Position numbers and translations under genes: made by a program. The notes beneath the pieces were generated by a model. That model was not told the origin of the DNA. It saw only the letters and a list, made by a program, of their open reading frames with translations, and ran no database searches. From the NCBI RefSeq assembly GCF_022682495.2, contig NC_071391.1, positions 40,949,998-41,013,997 on the forward strand: a stretch of 64,000 bases of DNA. The letters run 5' to 3'. Origin of the DNA: Desmodus rotundus. Its lineage: Eukaryota > Chordata > Mammalia > Chiroptera > Phyllostomidae. This document shows, in pieces, positions 46,025 to 58,284 of the stretch. Each line of letters begins with the position of its first letter. Position 1 is the first letter of the stretch.

Positions 46025-46205
46025 ACACACTGTGTGCTGGGTACTTTTTGTGTGTTGTTTGATCTGTAACCCTATAACCGCCCTGGGAAATAGGAGTTAT
46101 TATTGCTGTTTTACAGGTAATGAAAACAAGCTCTAGAAAGGTCCACTTGCCCTCCACCTAAACTGTTGGAGGCACAGCCAGGAGTCTAACTCGTAACTCT
46201 GACTG
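46025..46205 (-). repeat. MIR element (antisense)
   Basis: TGTGTGCTGGGTACTTTTTG, CCCTATAACCGCCCTGGG, TTTTACAGGTAATGAAAAC and GCCAGGAGTCTAACTCG follow the antisense MIR. Confidence 0.75.
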
Positions 46206-47154
46206 AAAAGATGGTGCTCGTTTTACCTCACTTTGCTGCCTCCTGTTTAACAGGGCCTGTTGTCCTCAGCTGAGAGCTGTTGATCAGAAAAATGGCAAGA
46301 CCAGTTGGAATTATGCTCCAGGAAAACTACTCTGGTAACAAAACAGGAGTAGTTAACTAACACGTGTAGAGTATATGGACCAGGCCCCATGCTAAACAAC
46401 TTAGACATACCTCCCTTTTAGTAATATGTAGGATGAACTAGAGCGGGGAGGTGGGTAAAAGGTGCAGAAAGAGCTGGTTGAATTAGCAGAAAGCATCAAA
46501 GCAGGGGTAAGCAGAGTTAGGAGAGGAATGGAAGAAGAGGAGGCTCTTGGAGACTGGTGCTGAAGAAACAGCTGTGTCCCAACCACCACTTGAAGGAACG
46601 CCGGATTAAATGCGGCCTCCAGAGCGGCCTCAGTGTTTAGAAGGAAGCTTACGTATCTTAAGGGACTAGTCCATAAGGTCTTTCTTGAACTGTGTAAAAG
46701 AAATCAAAACATATTTAGTTCTTTATTGATTTATTTGCCCTGAGAATGAAATGCTACAGATGGTTTAATGTTGCTTTCAGAAAGCTCTTTTGTTAACAGC
46801 ACTATAGAGCTTTTGTTTTTGTTTTTAGCAGTAAGGGTGGTTATTAACAAGGGAAAGTAGAACTTCACTCTGTAAAATCCATTAAGTTTTTAGTCATGCT
46901 TAAATGGTGTGCTGAGTGAGATATTAATAATTAAATAAACCTATATATGGGGAAAGCTTTCAATAAACAATTAGGATTTAGTCAGATCCCATTTTAGGGC
47001 ATACTTAAGTACATTTAGAGATAGTGAAAACAGCTGTTTTCTATTTTGGATCTTCTGCAATTTTAATGTTCTAATATCTTCAGTGTTCTGATCTCTTCAG
47101 TTGTTTTTTAAGCACATTTTTTACAAAGAAAATCCACAAATCCCATTTATAATG
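46206..47154. other. Intron 1; small MIR-like scrap, otherwise unrecognised
   Basis: ACCAGGCCCCATGCTAAAC at 46379 is MIR-like. AT-rich sequence follows. Confidence 0.4.
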
Positions 47155-47745
47155 TAGCTATAAAGTAGAACATTTGAATAGTGAACAGTAGAAAATAGCC
47201 TAAACGTTCATCAGCTGGGGAGGGGTGAATAAATGGTGACATGGGTACATAAGGAGATGCTTTGAGGAAATGAACTAGAGCTACATGTATCAACACGGTA
47301 CATTTCTGGGCCAAATTATTGATTCCCCACCCAGAAAAAAAAGTCAAAAAGAAGTTGCAGAAGTAAGAATGCAGTAGGATACCATAATATAAAAGTTTTA
47401 AAAATTGTAATGAGATATCTATAACATAAAATTTATCATTGTAACCATTAGGTGTACAGTTCGGTGTCATTAGGTACATTCACGTTATTACAGAGCCATC
47501 ATCACTACCCATTTGTAATGTAAGTTTTAAAATACTCAGATGATACTGTATATTGTTTATGGATGCAGACTTCTGCAGCGAAGTCTAAAAGCACACCTAA
47601 CCATCACCACGTTCAGAGTCGTGACCTTCGCAGGGAGGGCGCATGGGAGTCCCAGGTACATTTCAGGTAAGTAGGTATACAAGTGCTCATGTGTTATGTC
47701 TACTTTTTTGTACACTTGGAATATTTCATTAAAAGCTTTAAAAAA
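47155..47745 (+). mobile_element. Old L1M 3' region, interrupted
   Basis: AACGTTCATCAGCTGGGGAG and GAATAAATGGTGACATGGG at the left, and TGTACACTTGGAATATTTC at the right, are old sense L1. A short antisense L1 piece (GAGATATCTATAACATAAAA to ACAGAGCCATCATCACTACC, about 47405-47513) interrupts it. Confidence 0.65.
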
Positions 47746-48236
47746 TCAATGAGAGATTTCTAAAGGTTTCATAGTCATGGACTTTTTAAACATTCTGGGC
47801 TGTTAATTTCTGAGAAACATGGTAGTACTAAGATCCAAGAGGTGAGGTTGCTCCCTGTTAAGAACAGTTAACTTTACAAAAAGAAAAATCTCTTCCAAAT
47901 TCAGCATTCTGACCCAAGACTGCTGTTTCTGGTATACCCTTAGTCACAGGTGGCAGAAGTTATAGTTTCAAAGCGTAAAGGTCTGAGAGAATGACTCTAC
48001 AAATAAAAGAAATGCAGGAGGAAAACAGGTTTTGGAAGGTGAAAATGAGTTTCATTTTTAGGTTTGAGATGGTAGACATATAAATGGATCTATACACACT
48101 AATGAGATTTAGAGATAAGAAATGGGAGCTTGAGGGAAGGGTCAGAACTGGAGGTATACATTTTGGAAATAATAATGGATGCCTTGAAAATGAATGATTT
48201 TTGCCAAAGGAAAAAGGATAAAGAAAGAATAGAGGG
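47746..48236. other. Intron 1, no feature recognised
   Basis: Unique-looking or L2-like purine-rich sequence. Nothing supported. Confidence 0.35.
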
Positions 48237-49467
48237 GGCTAAAGATAGATTATTCAATAAGTGGTGTTGGGAAAATTGGACAGATGTGTGCAGAAAAATG
48301 AAACTAGACCACCTTCTAACACCACACACAAGAGTAAATTCAAACTGGATTAAAGACTTAAATGTTAGACTCAAAACCATAAAAATCCTAGACGAAAACA
48401 TAGGCAGTAAAACCTGAACATTACTTGTAGCAATATTTTATCTGACATATCTCCCCAGGCAAGGGAAACAAAAGAAAAAAAATAAATGGGACTTCATCAC
48501 ACTAAAAAGTTTTTGCACTGTAAAGGAAACCATCAACAAAATAAAAAGGCAACCCACAGAATGGGAGAACATATTTGCCCATACATCTATCTGATAAGGG
48601 GCTAATATCCAAAATTTATAAAGAACTTAATAAAACTCAACACCAAAAAAACCAACAACCCAATTTAAAAAATGGGCAAAGGGCCTGAATAGATATTTCT
48701 CCAAAGAGGACATACACATGGCCAGTAGACATATGAAAAGATGCTCAACATCAGTAATCATCAGAGAGATTGAAATTAAAGCCACAGTAAACATCACCTC
48801 ACACCTGTCAGAATGGCTGTCGTCAATAAATCAACAAACAACAAGTGCTGGTGAGGGTGTGGAGGAAGGGGAACCTTGTACACTTTTGGTAGGAATGCAG
48901 CCTGTGTGGAAAGCAGTATGGAGATACCTCAAAAAATTATAAATGGAGCTGCCTTTTGACTCAGTGATCCCACTTGTGGGAATATGTTTAAGAAACCCAA
49001 AACACTGATTCAAAAGAACATCAGCACCCCTATGTTTATTGCAGTGTTATTTTTTGTACAACCGCCAAGATATTTAAGAGGTCTAAGTGCCCATCAGTAG
49101 ATGAGCATAGATGAAACAACTATGGGACACTTACACAATGGAATACCACTCGGACATAAAGGACAAACCTTACCCTTTGCAACAGCATGGATGGACCTGG
49201 AGAACATTACGCTAAGTGAAATAAGCCAGTCAGAGAAAGACAAATACCATATGATCTCACTCATATGTGGAATCTGATGAACAAACTGAACTAACAAGCA
49301 AAACAGACAGACTCATAGACAGCAGATGACAGCTATAGGGGGAGGGTAGGGGGTGGAGGGATTGAGGAAAAAGGACTCATGGACATGGACAATAGTGTGG
49401 TGATTGCGGAGGTGGGGGTGTAAGGGAGCTATATGGTCATGGGAAAATAATTAAAATTTTTTAAAAA
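48237..49467 (+). mobile_element. 5'-truncated L1 (sense)
   Basis: About 1.23 kb from [15 protein letters not shown] of ORF2 to the 3' UTR and poly-A. Flanks AGAATAGAGG and AGAACGGAGG are a likely target duplication. Frame breaks make it dead. Confidence 0.9.
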
Positions 49468-50299
49468 AAGAACGGAGGTTGAGAGAAAATCTTGGGGAGA
49501 GTGGGTTAAAGAACCAGTGCAAGAGTCTGAGAGGGAATAGGTGGAAGGCCGGTTAGTGGGGAAAGGAGCTTGCAGAGTGATGTCCCATAGAGATTAAGGC
49601 AGAAAGGTTGACGAGGATTTACTCAGATGAATGCAAGTACTTACTGAATGACTCCTCTGTGGTGGTATTCCCTTTCTTGCGTTGCAGAGGAGTCCTAAGA
49701 GTGAGAAGGGAGGAAAAAGCCATTGGACTTGATGGTTAAGGCACAGTTACCACCATGTTGTTGTAATTATACTTTTCATCTGTAAATTCTTTAAAGACAG
49801 GAGCTCTGTTTTATTTAGGTTTTAATCTCGGTGTCTGGCACAGTGCCTGGCACATTAAGTGTCAGTAGTAGATACGTGAACTATTCCACCAAATATAAAA
49901 TGCTTGGGTTTCTCGTAGGTCCTAGGTTATAAAACTTTTTTTCTTTAAATCTAGCCTGTCTGTTCCATTGCGCTCTAGTCCTCTCCTACCTTTGAAAATA
50001 GCGTTCCCTATTTTTCAGCTTCTCTTAATTCCAGTCTACATTCTCTTTACCGGTCCTGTTTCTGTACTTCTTGACACATCTGGATTCAGTCAGTGTTGCT
50101 TTTGAAACCCTGTACTGTACTTCCTCCTTACTCCCATTACTGGTGAACTCAGGACAGGTCTAGCAGTCAAAGAGTGTACCGAGGTGGCGTGAGCTTCCTG
50201 GGGAAGTACTTAGTTTTCTGTTGGATGGGATTCAGCAAAGTCAAGACCACCACTTAAGGGAGGGGAGGATATTGAACACAGGTGGTTAGACTAGATGAC
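49468..50299. other. Intron 1; L2-like tail near 49780-49890
   Basis: AAAGACAGGAGCTCTGTTTT and CTGGCACAGTGCCTGGCACA are L2/MIR-end motifs. The rest is unrecognised. Confidence 0.45.
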
Positions 50300-50920
50300 T
50301 TTAAAACATAGCTTTATTGAGCCATCATTCACATACCGTGCAATTTACCTGTGAAAGTGTATAGTTGGCGGTTTTTAATATAATCGCAGAGTTATGCAAT
50401 CTCCCCCACAATCAATTTCAGAACATTTTATCATCCCCCCCGCCCCAGCCCAAAGAAACCACTAATCTACTTTCTGTCTCTATAGGTTTGCCTATTCTGG
50501 ACATTTCCTGTTAATGGGATTATATAATATGTGGTCTTGCATGACTGGCTTTTTTTCACATAGCTTAATGTTTTCAAAGTTCATCCATATTGTAGTATTA
50601 TCATATTTCATTCCTTTTTATGGCCAAATAATATTCCACTGTGTGGATATAACACATTTTGCTCATCCATTTGTCAGTTAATGCGTATCTGGCCATTGTA
50701 AATAATGCTGTTAGGAACATTTGTATCCAAGTTTTTGTGTGAGCATATTCTTCTTGGGGGTGTACCTCAGAGTGTGACTGTGGGGTTGTATGGAAACTTT
50801 GTTGGTCAGTCAAAGTTCTGAGGAACTGCCAGACTGTGTTTCTAGGTGGCTGCACTAGTTTATATCCCACCACAGGGTGTGAGAGTTCCATTTTCTCCAC
50901 AACCGCGCCAACACTTTTTC
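50300..50920 (-). mobile_element. Old L1, antisense, 3' end
   Basis: GCTTTATTGAGCCATCATTC, ACCACTAATCTACTTTCTG and ATTCCTTTTTATGGCC are the reversed 3' end of an older L1. It is broken by the next element and resumes at 52048. Confidence 0.85.
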
Positions 50921-52047
50921 TTTTTTTGACAGTCAGTAATATTCTATAAGTTTCAGGTGTACAGCATAGTGGTTAGAAAATCATGTACGTTACAGAGTGG
51001 TCCCCCCAGTGTTTCCAGTGCCCACTTAGTCCCACACATAATTGTCATGATATTACTGACTGTGTCCCCTCTGCTGACCTTTACATCCCCACGACTGTTT
51101 TGTCACTACCAATCTGTACTTCTCAATCCGTCACCTTTTTCCCCCATCCTTCCAAGTCCCCTTCCCTCCGGCAGCCGTCAGTTTGTATTGTGCATCTGTA
51201 AGTCTGTTTCCGTTTTGTTTGTTCGTTTATTTTGCCCATTTTATTTCACTTAGCACAATACCCTCTGGGTCTACCCATGTTGTTGCAAATTTTAAGATTC
51301 ATTCCTTTTTATGGTATGATAAAAAATGATATTTCCTTGTATATATGCACCACCGCGTCCTTCTCCAGTCCGCTGTGGATGGGCACTTGGGTTGCGTCCA
51401 TATCTTCGCCGTTACAAATAACACCACAATGAACGTAGGGATGCATGTATCTTTTTGAATTAGTGTTTTGGGTTTCTTTGGATGAGTATACCTAGAAGAG
51501 TGAGTGCTGGGTCACAAAGAAGTTGCATTTTTAATTTTTTGAGGAACCTCCCACACTGTTTTCCACAGTGGCTGCACCAGTCTGCATTCCCATCACAGTG
51601 TGTGAGGGCTCCCCTTTTTCCGCATCCTCGCCAGCACTTGTTGTTTGTAGATTTATTGATGATGGCCATTCTGACAGGTGTGAGGTGATATCTAATTTTG
51701 GTTTTAATTTGCATCTCTCTGCTGACTAGTGATGTTAAACGACTTTTAATACGTCTCTTGGCCATCTGTATGTCCTCTTTGGAAAAGTATCTATTCAGGC
51801 CCTCTATCTATTTTTTTTAATTGGGTTGTTAGAGGGTTTTTTGGTGTTGAGTTGTATGAGTTCTTTATAAATGTTGGATATTAACCCCTTATCAAATGTA
51901 TCATTGGCAAATAGCTTCTCCCATTCAGGAGGTTGTCTTTCTATTTTGTTGATGGTTTCCTTTGCTGTGCAAAAACTTTTAACTTTGATATTGTCCCATT
52001 TGTCTATATTTTTTCCTTTGTTTCCCTTGCCCAAGGAGATATATTCC
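50921..52047 (-). mobile_element. Younger L1, antisense, nested
   Basis: Carries TTTCAGGTGTACAGCATAG 3' UTR and the ORF2 end. Likely target repeat CCAACACTTTTT / CCAGCACTCTTT. About 1.13 kb. Confidence 0.85.
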
Positions 52048-52646
52048 AGCACTCTTTATTATCTGTCTTCTTTTATTATAGCATCCTAGTGAGTATAAAG
52101 TGGTATCTCATGTGGGTTCAATATGCATTTTTTTGATGACTAGTGGCATTGAACATCTTTTTATGTGCTTATTGGCCTTTTATATACTTTGGAGAAGTGC
52201 CTATTAAGAGCCTTTGACCATTTTCATTCTTAAATGGATTGTTTTTATTTTATCGTTGAGTGGTAGAGTTCTTTATATATTTTGAACATTAGACCCGTAT
52301 CAGATGTATGATTTGCAAATATTTTCTCCCGCTCATTGGGCTGTCTTAGGTTTCTTGATAGTGTGATTCGTAGCACACGCATATTAAAATTTGATGAAGT
52401 CCAGTTGACCTATTTTTTCTTTGGTTGCTTGTGGTTTTGGTGTTGAATCTAAGATGCTGTTGCCTAATCCAAGGTCATGATAGTTTGTCTATTTCTTCTA
52501 AGAGTTTTGTAGTTTTAATTCTTAAATTGAGGTTTTTAAACCATTTTGAGTTAATTTTAAAATATACTATGTTGTGAATGAATTAGGGGTTGAACTTCAT
52601 CTTTGTCCCCATACCATTTGTTGAAAAAGGCTGGATGGCCTTTTTA
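52048..52646 (-). mobile_element. Old L1, antisense, remainder
   Basis: ATAGCATCCTAGTGAGTATA and GGTATCTCATGTGGG continue the old L1 broken at 50920. Confidence 0.8.
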
Positions 52647-52830
52647 AAATTTATTTTTCAATTATAGTCCACATTCAGTATTATTTTGTGTTAGTTTCAG
52701 GTATATAGCAGATTGGTTAGACAATCGTGCTCAACCGAGCGCTCCCCCGACACTGCAGTACCCCCTGGCGCCGTACATAGTTACTGCAATATTATTGACT
52801 ACATTCCGTGTGCTGTACTTTATGTCCCAA
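52647..52830 (-). mobile_element. Short L1 3' UTR insertion (antisense)
   Basis: TTTTTCAATTATAGTCCACATT through CTGTACTTTATGTCCCAA. Flanking repeat CTGGATGGCCTTTTTA / CTGGATGGCTTTTAA supports an independent insertion. Confidence 0.8.
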
Positions 52831-53379
52831 GACTGGATGGCTTTTAAGGCTCCTTCTGACTCTGAAGACTCCATGATGCTTTGTAGTCCATCCATTCCTC
52901 TTACTGTCTAAACCGCTAGACAGTCAGGGTTTCATGTGATGACCACCCTTTTCCCAAGACTACGTCGTGTCTAAACCAGGGATTGCGTTAGTCTTTATTC
53001 AGTTTCTTCTAGACTTCCCAGTTGCTTTCAACTCTGTCCTCCTGTTTTATGATACCGGTTTGTTTCTGGTCCTCTTAGACCAGCTCAATTTTCTTTCCTT
53101 CTGCTTTTTACCTGTATGTGCATGTATCCCTGCAACCTTTTTGTCATGGGAATGATTCACTTACCTAATTTTAATTAGCTTTATCATTTTAGGTAGCTTA
53201 GAGTTTCTTCTCAAGCCCAACTGTAGTCTAATAACAATTTCTTCTGAATGTGCCACCAACCCTGGAATTTAACATGTGAAACGTGTGTGCTCAGTCTTCC
53301 CGTCATCTTACGCCTTCCCGGGTTCTTCCTTGTCTGCTCTGAGCATCTGAAACTCATGACTTTGGGGTGGTCTTACCTC
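52831..53379. other. Intron 1, no feature recognised
   Basis: Pyrimidine-rich; possibly L2-derived. No exon. Confidence 0.35.
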
Positions 53380-53690
53380 CTCCCCAGTTGGCTCGTACTC
53401 TGCTCAACAGTACATGCTGCTGCTCATTGCATATGTGGTGGACGCCCTTGGACCTCTCCTGTCCTCTTCATAACTACAGCCAGCACCTCAAGCCCAGAGC
53501 TGACTTACCGCCCTCTTGCTGGTTTCCCACACCCAACTCAACTGCCAGATCAATCCCCCTCAAGCACCTTTCTCATGAAGTCACTTCCTGGATCCTAGAC
53601 CCACAGTATCAAATTTACACACCACAAGTTGGCATTTAAACACCACCTCCACTTCCCTCTCCTTATCTGTTGTTACTTCTCTAAATGGAG
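53380..53690 (+). repeat. L2-like fragment (sense)
   Basis: ACTGCCAGATCAATCCCCCT, AAGTCACTTCCTGGATCC and nearby match the upstream L2 3' region. Confidence 0.45.
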
Positions 53691-53698
53691 TCGAACTG

Positions 53699-54249
53699 TT
53701 GGGTTGGCCAAAAAGTCCCTTCTGTTTTTTTCCATACAATGGCTGTAGTAGTGCTTAGTTGTCTTTAACTTCAGTGGAAACAATTTTGTTACATTGTATT
53801 GTGGCAGCTGTCATAATAATGTGCATTTTAAAAAAACTTACCAAATTGGTGAATTTTTCTGCACCCATTTTAATATTGAAGATGGAACAAGATATGCCAC
53901 ATTTTGGGCATATTATGCTTTATTTCAAGAGAGGTAAAAACACAACTGAAATGCAGAAGAATATTTGTGCAGTGTATGGAGAAGATGCTGTGACTGATCA
54001 AACGTGTCAAAAGTGGGTTACGAAGTTTTTTGGTATTCTTGACATTTTGGCCAAATAATTCTTTGCTGTGGGGCTGTCTTATGCATTGGAAGATGTTTAG
54101 CAGCACCCCTGGCCTCTATACATTAGAAGACAATAGTGGGAGAAAACTGACGTACTCAAAGTATCCAAATCAATGAAGTTATTGGTGAAAATGAAAAATG
54201 TGTGTTTTATTTTGTGGAAAAAACGTACTGGACTTTTTGGCCAACCCGA
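53699..54249 (+). mobile_element. Composite mariner carrying a MER20-like insert, copy 2
   Basis: Left end TTGGGTTGGCCAAAAAGTCC and right end GGACTTTTTGGCCAACCC form 18-20-bp inverted repeats; TA follows the right end. Decayed transposase pieces (CAVYGEDAVTDQTCQKWVTK) precede a MER20-like block at about 54035-54145 (GACATTTTGGCCAAATAATTC, GATGTTTAGCAGCACCCCTGG), then mariner resumes (GACGTACTCAAAGTATCC). The transposase core is missing. Confidence 0.9.
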
Positions 54250-55362
54250 TAGTTTCGTTGGCCTTATTTGTTCTTTGTTCCGGTTCCATCGTTCTCATCT
54301 CTCCCTCGTTGCACACGTTCTCCTTTCCTCCTGGTGTGCCGTTGTCTCTCTGCTTTTCTGAGCCTCGTTCTCTTCGGTGGTTCATCCCATTTGACTCCTC
54401 TCCTCTTTCTGTGTGTGTTTGCATTCTTTCAATAGACATTTAGTTTGTCTAGTAATGAAGTCCATGACACCCTGCCCCTCTTCGTTGTCTGTTTCAGATA
54501 AGCTCCTTTTCAAAAGCACTGTTCCATGTGGGAACCCCAGTTTGTGTTTCATTTCTGGCCTTCCCTCTTTCTTACCTACAGCACAGAGCCCTGAGGGTAA
54601 AGCTGTCCAGTAAGTCTTCCTGGCCGGCGGATCTGTACGAGTTTTGGGGGAGATGTGTGCTGTTTAGCATCATCATCAATTTTTAATTTTAGAAATGCAG
54701 AATAATGCTTTTCGTGCCATGACCTAGTTTTAATTTTTTTATTTTTTGTTTTATACCAGGTTTTGAAGTGTTCTCAGTACAGTGAAGTGAAGTTCAACAT
54801 AGAACCACAAATATTAAATACAGTTTATTGAACACTAGCCACTCTGTATCGAATTCTCTAAGAGAAAGCTTACTCAGCTGCTTGGATATTGGCGAGGCAT
54901 TTCTCTGAGGGCGAACTGTAGTCTTAAAGCCAGTGCTCACCAGTTGCTATAATAAGATCCTAAACAATTTTACAGCAACATAGTAGTCACCAGCACCCAG
55001 AGTAAGGACTGGTGACTGACGTGGTTTCCTTCTACTGTCGGAAGCTGTGTTTCTTTTCTGTTGCCGACCTCCTTTTAAAAAGAAACGTTTTTCCCCCATA
55101 ATTTTCATATCATCCAAAGTCAGTTCTGGGAGAGAAGTGGAGCTTGGCCGTGTGGGCAAGTGTGGCCGTGTCGGTTTCCACTCATCTCGCAGTGCGTGGG
55201 AGTTCTTGCCTCCCCGCGTCTGTGCCAGTCCTCGCTGTCCCCTGCTTTCTAATCTTTCCCTTCTCATAGGTCTCATACATATTTTACCATAATCTGTTTA
55301 CATTATAATTTATATTTTACTCCTTAGTTTTACTTTGAGTTTGATCATATCTTTATATAATT
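54250..55362. other. Intron 1, no gene recognised
   Basis: Unique-looking pyrimidine-rich sequence. Frames of 80-110 codons have no family match. Confidence 0.4.
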
Positions 55363-55568
55363 GAATCCTCATCTGAATATATATTTATTGGTTTTTAGAG
55401 AGCGAGGAAGGGAGGGAGAGAGAGAGAAACATCGATCAGTTGCCTCTCCTATGTGCCCTGACCAGGATTGAACCCACAACCTAGGTATGTGCCCTGACCA
55501 GGGATCAAACCCGCAACCTTTCGATGCACAGGACGGTGCTGCAACCAACTGAGCCACCCGGCCAGGGC
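55363..55568 (-). mobile_element. VES SINE (antisense) with 12-bp target duplication
   Basis: Ends GAGCCACCCGGCCAGGGC. CTTTATATAATT flanks it exactly (55351-55362, 55569-55580). The middle holds a tandem second copy of the TGCCCTGACCAGG block. Confidence 0.9.
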
Positions 55569-55580
55569 CTTTATATAATT

Positions 55581-55870
55581 TTTCTACTATTTTTCAATCA
55601 TTTAAGCTTTGAGATGAGTTTCCTACTCATATCTTTTAACCACTTTTCTATTGGGTTTCCTGTGCTGTTCATATTTACTTGTAGAAATTTCTTGACCATT
55701 CTAGATATTGTAATCCCTTGTCAATTTTAGATGTTGCAAAAGCTTTTCCTTGCCATCAATCTTACCTCTGCTCATGGCATTCTTTATTAAGCAGAAATCT
55801 ATAATTTTGTTGAAGTCAAATCCAGCAGTTTTTCACCCTGTGTTTTTAGAGTGTGATTTATGAAGTCTTT
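55581..55870 (-). mobile_element. Old L1 ORF2 fragment (antisense)
   Basis: CACTTTTCTATTGGGTTTCC, ATTCTAGATATTGTAATCCC and AATTTTGTTGAAGTCAAATCC are degraded reversed ORF2 sequence. Confidence 0.6.
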
Positions 55871-57087
55871 CTGTTCTCTCGTGTTCTCTGCTTTATCATT
55901 TGGTCTCTCTATGGTTTTTCCACACAAGCCTGTTTACATGCCCTTTTGAAGAGATGTCTTCCTTTCCTTTCTCACCTCTGGTTCTCAGTAGGTTTGGCAG
56001 TTGGTGTTAATGTTTGGCTGCTTCTGCTAGAGGAAAAGAAATGCAAGAAAACAGATACACCCTCCTTTCTGTAAGCCCTGCATCCACTCACAGGGACGGA
56101 CTCCTGTGACCCTGTTTCTGCAAATGAGTCCTGTCTGCTCAGCTACAGTGGATTGGAAAGGGATTCATACCTACCCAAGCTGAGCTTTCAAAAATCTCCC
56201 TCCAGGAATTAGAAATTATGACCAGTCTCTGCTGGCTTCTTAAAGGACATGCTAACGAGGGGTTTGGGGATGACCATCTTCTTCCATGTTCCCAAAAAAG
56301 CTAAAGAAATGGGTCCGCAGAGGAAGGAGAATGAAGAAGATACACACAGAGAAATAGAAAAAAAGGCTTGCGACCCCACCGAGGGGAGAACGATGAGATC
56401 GAATGAGAGGGTGGCTGTCCTGGATCCTGAGGGCTCTCCAGTGTCTAGTCCTGTCCTCTTCTGAGCCCAGATGGCATTTCCTCATCTGTATTAGGGAGGG
56501 GTGGCTCCCCGCTGTACCAGGCTCCAAAGTGTACACTGGCCCTCACACCGTGGAAGTTTATCTCTCCTCATGTAAGCAGGTCCAGATGGTTCTAAGTTGT
56601 CAGGGGCGGCAGTAGTGGGCGGCTCTGTGCCACACAGTTATCAGGAGCCCAGGTTGATGGAGGCTCTCCATTTTTATCATCACATGATGTCCAGGGTCCC
56701 CTTAGGTGCTGCATCCAGCTTGTGGAAAGGAAACGAACGTGGAGTTTAACGCATGGGATGTTTTATAGGCCAGGCCATGAACTAGCACATGTCCTTCACA
56801 TTCCTATGGCTGTAACTCAGCCACATGACCACATTTAACTGTATGGGAAGCTGAAAAGTATTTAGCTGTGGACCCAAAAGGAAGAGAAAAAATGGGTTTG
56901 GTGAACAGCTCAAGATAGGCACATCATATTATGTGTGATACTTCTCTGTCCTTATAATCAAGTTCCTCTTTTTTCTTAACTTGTTTGAGTTGGCTTCTGT
57001 TATTTGTACCTCAGTGCATTAGGTGATTTCACAATAGCCGTATTTAAAATAGTAGAGAAATAAATACTGATTGATTTATTTTTTCAG
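55871..57087. other. End of intron 1, no feature recognised
   Basis: Unique-looking. Ends in the polypyrimidine tract and AG of the exon 2 acceptor. Confidence 0.5.
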
Positions 57088-57317
57088 GGAAGTTGGGTCG
57101 ATTTCCACCCATGATGCATCATCATCAAGCACCCTTGGATGGCCAGACCCCTGCAGCTCGTGTCCAGAGGTCTCACCTTGCAGAAGCCTTTGCAAAGGCC
57201 AGAGGATCAGGTGGAGGCACTGGAGGAGGAGGAGGTAGTGGAAGAGGCCTGATGGGGCAGATTATTCCAATCTATGGTTTTGGGATTTTTTTATACATAC
57301 TGTACATTCTGTTTAAG
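57088..57317 (+). CDS. RIC3: RIC3 coding exon 2 (residues 42-118)
   Basis: The exon follows a pyrimidine-rich acceptor (ttttttcag) and completes the Gly codon split with exon 1. It encodes a His/Met/Pro-rich linker beginning KLGRFPPMMHHHQ, and a conserved helix-like segment with SHLAEAFAKA near residues 70-79. A glycine-rich tract follows at about residues 81-95. The second hydrophobic segment, about residues 98-117, contains IIPIYGFGIFLYILY, a hallmark of vertebrate RIC3. The exon ends exactly between codons after Lys118, at donor gtaagt. The 230-base length keeps the frame with exons 1 and 3. The Gly-rich tract is the least constrained part and includes Thr86. The two hydrophobic segments fit the known two-segment amino-terminal layout of RIC3, which acts in the ER membrane. 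Exon 1 lies about 25.9 kb upstream. Confidence 0.97.
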
Positions 57318-57429
57318 GTAAGTGGAATCATCTTGATCATATTACATCCACAACAGTCTAATATTGTAATAAAAATCATTGTCGGCATTAAAACCCTTTA
57401 CAAATCTATCATCTCCCTAAACCTGGCCT

Positions 57430-57570
57430 CCTCTTTAGAAGGTACTGAGGATAGCTGTTACCTCAGTTTTACCAATGAGAAAATCTTCACTCAGCTTAAT
57501 GATTTTCCCCAGGATTCACAACTGAAACTGCAGAGCCAGGACTTGAACCTGGATCTTCTAGTTTTCTAAT
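57430..57570 (-). repeat. MIR (antisense) in intron 2
   Basis: TTTTACCAATGAGAAAATC, GATTTTCCCCAGGATTCACA and CCAGGACTTGAACCTGGATC match the antisense MIR. Confidence 0.7.
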
Positions 57571-58284
57571 CTAGTTATAGCAACAAAGTTCAAAGCCCCC
57601 CAATTTTTCTTTTACTGGGCATTTTTGCAAGCTGAAAAGGCATGAAGCTGCTCTAAGAAGAGCTTGATTTTAGGATCGGCTCAGTTATTTTCAGGTAGCC
57701 ACTGGGAGGCCAGATGACCACACCAACATCACTTTGTCCTTCTTTTCCCCCAGGAGTCTGAGGTGCTGTTTTTTTTAACATCATCTCCAGTAATTCTTCT
57801 AAACGGAAGTGCCACATCCTGAAACTACGCCTGATGTTTCCTAGCTCTGGGGAGACATGGTGCGGGTCCTTTACAAGTAGTCTGCCTTAACTCAGGTGGA
57901 CTTTGGCAGGCCGTGGGCCTAGCGAGGCACTGTGAAGCAGGGGCAGGAGTTCACTTTGCCCTCCTAACCAGAGTAAGAGGCGAGCCCCTCCTCGCCCAGG
58001 AACTCTGCAGGCTGCCTGAGCTGAGTCTAGACGAGCACGGGCAAGGCAGATGACCTGTAGAGAGAGGTTTTTCCCTGTGCCTCGATAAGTTTGACTTGGA
58101 AACCTTCGTTAGGCTCTTTTTGTTTGTTTTGAGTTCTTTCTATTCAGTTGGATTTCTGACTTAATTTTTGTCTGCAACCTTTTCTTTTTCTTCCTTTTTT
58201 TTTTTTTTTCACTTAATATGAGGGGTTCCGTGACTTTGAGGTTCTGAGCTGCTGTTGATGTGCTGTACCTCCTTCAATCCTCAG
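57571..58284. other. Remainder of intron 2
   Basis: No repeat recognised except a poly-T at 58194-58210. Ends in the exon 3 acceptor. Confidence 0.5.

Noticed and set aside
53759..54058. Domesticated mariner transposase gene
   Set aside because: Only short amino-terminal pieces remain, and they are interrupted by the MER20-like segment; no intact DDD catalytic core.
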